Positions 62,969-64,000 of a DNA stretch of 64,000 nucleotides are shown here, one piece after another. Under the pieces are notes generated by a model. That model worked only from the letters and a program-made list of their open reading frames with translations. It was not told where the DNA came from and searched no databases. Within the stretch, counting starts at the first letter, position 1; the number at the start of each line of letters is the position of its first letter. A program made the translations under genes and the position numbers. The DNA is from Fidelibacterota bacterium. GTDB taxonomy: Bacteria; Fidelibacterota; Fidelibacteria; Fidelibacterales; Fidelibacteraceae. Location of the stretch: positions 135,114-199,113 of the forward strand of contig JAQUPD010000001.1 of the NCBI GenBank assembly GCA_028716785.1. The letters run 5' to 3'.

Positions 62969-64000
62969 TTAACGATTCTCAGCCCCTGTAAAGCCAAGAA
63001 GTTTTTTTGCTTCCGAAACATGCTCTAAAGCCGCTCTAAATTGATTATCTGCAAGGAGTCGTGCTTTGTAAAAAGCATTATTTCCCCACCACATTTTTGC
63101 AAGTTCTGACTTTAACTGCATGATAATATATGCTTCATCCTTTTGCAAATCTTCTAACGTTACTATGTCAATTTTTTCGTTAACAAAAGCAAGAAAGTCT
63201 TCAAGATATCCATCCGGCAGAGCAGATTCAAAAATGAATTCATCAATGTTATCAGGTGGATTTTGGTAGTGCATTGCCAACTCCTGGGCATATTTAAAAA
63301 AGAGTCGATCACTATGTTGAAATACTTTTGTCGTCCCTTTTGTGAGGTCTAAATTCCGCTTGACTAAGACATCAGGAGTAATTCCTCCTCCACCATACAC
63401 AATACGACCTGCCCTAGTTTTATAGACAGGTTTGTCTGATGTTGTTTCGGTATCCATTTCATCTGCCATAATAATAGATTCGTAATAATCTTCCAATCCA
63501 TTTTCATAGGGACGTTGTATCAATCTGCCTGAGGGTGTATAATACCGAGCAACAGTAATGCGAACAGCTGACCCATCTTTTAACGGCCACTGCCGTTGAA
63601 CCAATCCCTTACCAAAGCTTGTTTCTCCAACAATCAATCCCCGATCTAAATCTTGAAGTGCACCACTCACAATTTCAGAAGCACTGGCTGATCCTCGGTT
63701 TATAAGAACAATAACTGGCAAGTCTTTAAATTCACCCTTCCCAGTAGCATAAAATTCTTCATTGGCATTTGGCAAGCGACCTTTTGTATAGACAATCATG
63801 TCTCCGGTTTCTAAAAAATTATCAAGCATATCAATCGCTTCATTCATATACCCACCGCCATTATACCGTAAATCAATAACTAAAGATGTCATGCCTTTTT
63901 TTTGTAGATCATGCAATGCCGAAGAAAACTCCTTTGTGGTATTTTGAGAAAATCGATTGACAAGCACATAGCCAATATTATCTTCCACAATAAAGTGAGC
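62969..64000 (-). CDS. S41 family C-terminal processing protease, C-terminal part (cut by window edge)
   Basis: 344 codons remain; the frame is open through base 64000, so the N-terminal signal, and probably most of the PDZ domain, lies beyond the edge. The catalytic domain is intact: VIDLRYNGGGYMNEAIDML, VLINRGSASASEIVSGALQD with the nucleophile Ser, and VGETSFGKGLVQRQWPL with the general-base Lys. GGGITPDV follows, as in CtpA/Prc homologues. The protease acts in the periplasm, trimming or degrading envelope proteins. A helical C-terminal tail of about 100 residues ends the protein. It is 89 bases upstream of the exbB-type gene in the same orientation. Confidence 0.93.
   Translation of the reverse strand, partial: AHFIVEDNIGYVLVNRFSQNTTKEFSSALHDLQKKGMTSLVIDLRYNGGGYMNEAIDMLDNFLETGDMIVYTKGRLPNANEEFYATGKGEFKDLPVIVLINRGSASASEIVSGALQDLDRGLIVGETSFGKGLVQRQWPLKDGSAVRITVARYYTPSGRLIQRPYENGLEDYYESIIMADEMDTETTSDKPVYKTRAGRIVYGGGGITPDVLVKRNLDLTKGTTKVFQHSDRLFFKYAQELAMHYQNPPDNIDEFIFESALPDGYLEDFLAFVNEKIDIVTLEDLQKDEAYIIMQLKSELAKMWWGNNAFYKARLLADNQFRAALEHVSEAKKLLGFTGAENR

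Noticed and set aside
1-64000. CRISPR arrays, tRNA or rRNA genes, insertion sequences, prophage
   Set aside because: I looked for regularly spaced repeats, cloverleaf motifs and transposase or integrase sequences and saw none.

Overview
This is a 64 kb bacterial chromosomal segment of low G+C (judged by eye) with dense, mostly minus-strand gene clusters and short intergenic gaps. It encodes Gram-negative envelope parts: an Omp85 barrel, a TonB/ExbB/ExbD set, a large lipoprotein and barrel-like proteins ending in Phe. It also encodes anaerobic redox enzymes: a HydABC-type [FeFe] hydrogenase, a 2-oxoacid:ferredoxin oxidoreductase, a two-subunit class I fumarase and formate-THF ligase. A DUF2723 glycosyltransferase and a membrane pyrophosphatase are present too. 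Together these suggest a fermentative or anaerobic member of the FCB group (Neomarinimicrobiota, Cloacimonadota or a relative). No rRNA gene is present, so the placement is an inference.

Layout. 1-8.5 kb (minus): a C39-peptidase ABC exporter cut by the left edge, a barrel-like outer-membrane protein translationally close to a large repeat-built lipoprotein, and the membrane pyrophosphatase. 8.7-19.5 kb (plus): surface-polysaccharide genes (RmlD-like reductase, DPM1-like and fused glycosyltransferases), accA, an Omp85 protein, a decayed acyl-CoA synthetase, yebC-ruvC-ruvA and a class V aminotransferase. 19.6-23.2 kb (minus): riboflavin operon ribD-ribE-ribBA-ribH behind an FMN riboswitch. 23.3-34.9 kb (minus): GH20 hexosaminidase, fhs with a lone receiver-domain protein, an FAH-fold hydrolase, a strongly divergent PurL paralogue overlapping uvrC, and clpB. 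35-42.3 kb: DUF2147 protein, mgsA, acyl-ACP thioesterase, NAGPA-domain protein and hydCBA, with a near-consensus Fur box upstream of the hydrogenase. 42.5-52.5 kb (minus): glycosyltransferase, DUF2723 protein, recG, DUF4139-like protein, valS. 52.5-54.7 kb: a rod-shaped 6S-like RNA on the minus strand, a decayed mqnC and intact queF. 54.8-64 kb (minus): fumarase, KorAB, M32 carboxypeptidase, TonB-ExbD-ExbD-ExbB and an S41 protease cut by the right edge.

How they fit together. Pyruvate or 2-oxoglutarate oxidation would yield reduced ferredoxin, the hydrogenase would dispose of electrons from NADH (and perhaps ferredoxin), and the pyrophosphatase would recover energy from biosynthetic PPi. The surface is built by several glycosyltransferases. 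Two genes (acyl-CoA synthetase, mqnC) are clearly eroded, which suggests recent loss of fatty-acid activation at this locus and of futalosine-route menaquinone synthesis.

The points most worth follow-up are the PurL-like protein that has lost its signature motifs, the glycosyltransferase fused to a phosphoglycosyltransferase that lacks its catalytic loop, the roughly 140-residue insert in the pyrophosphatase, the six-repeat lipoprotein, the 6S-like RNA and the Fur box at the hydrogenase operon. I did not find a CRISPR array, tRNA, rRNA or insertion sequence.
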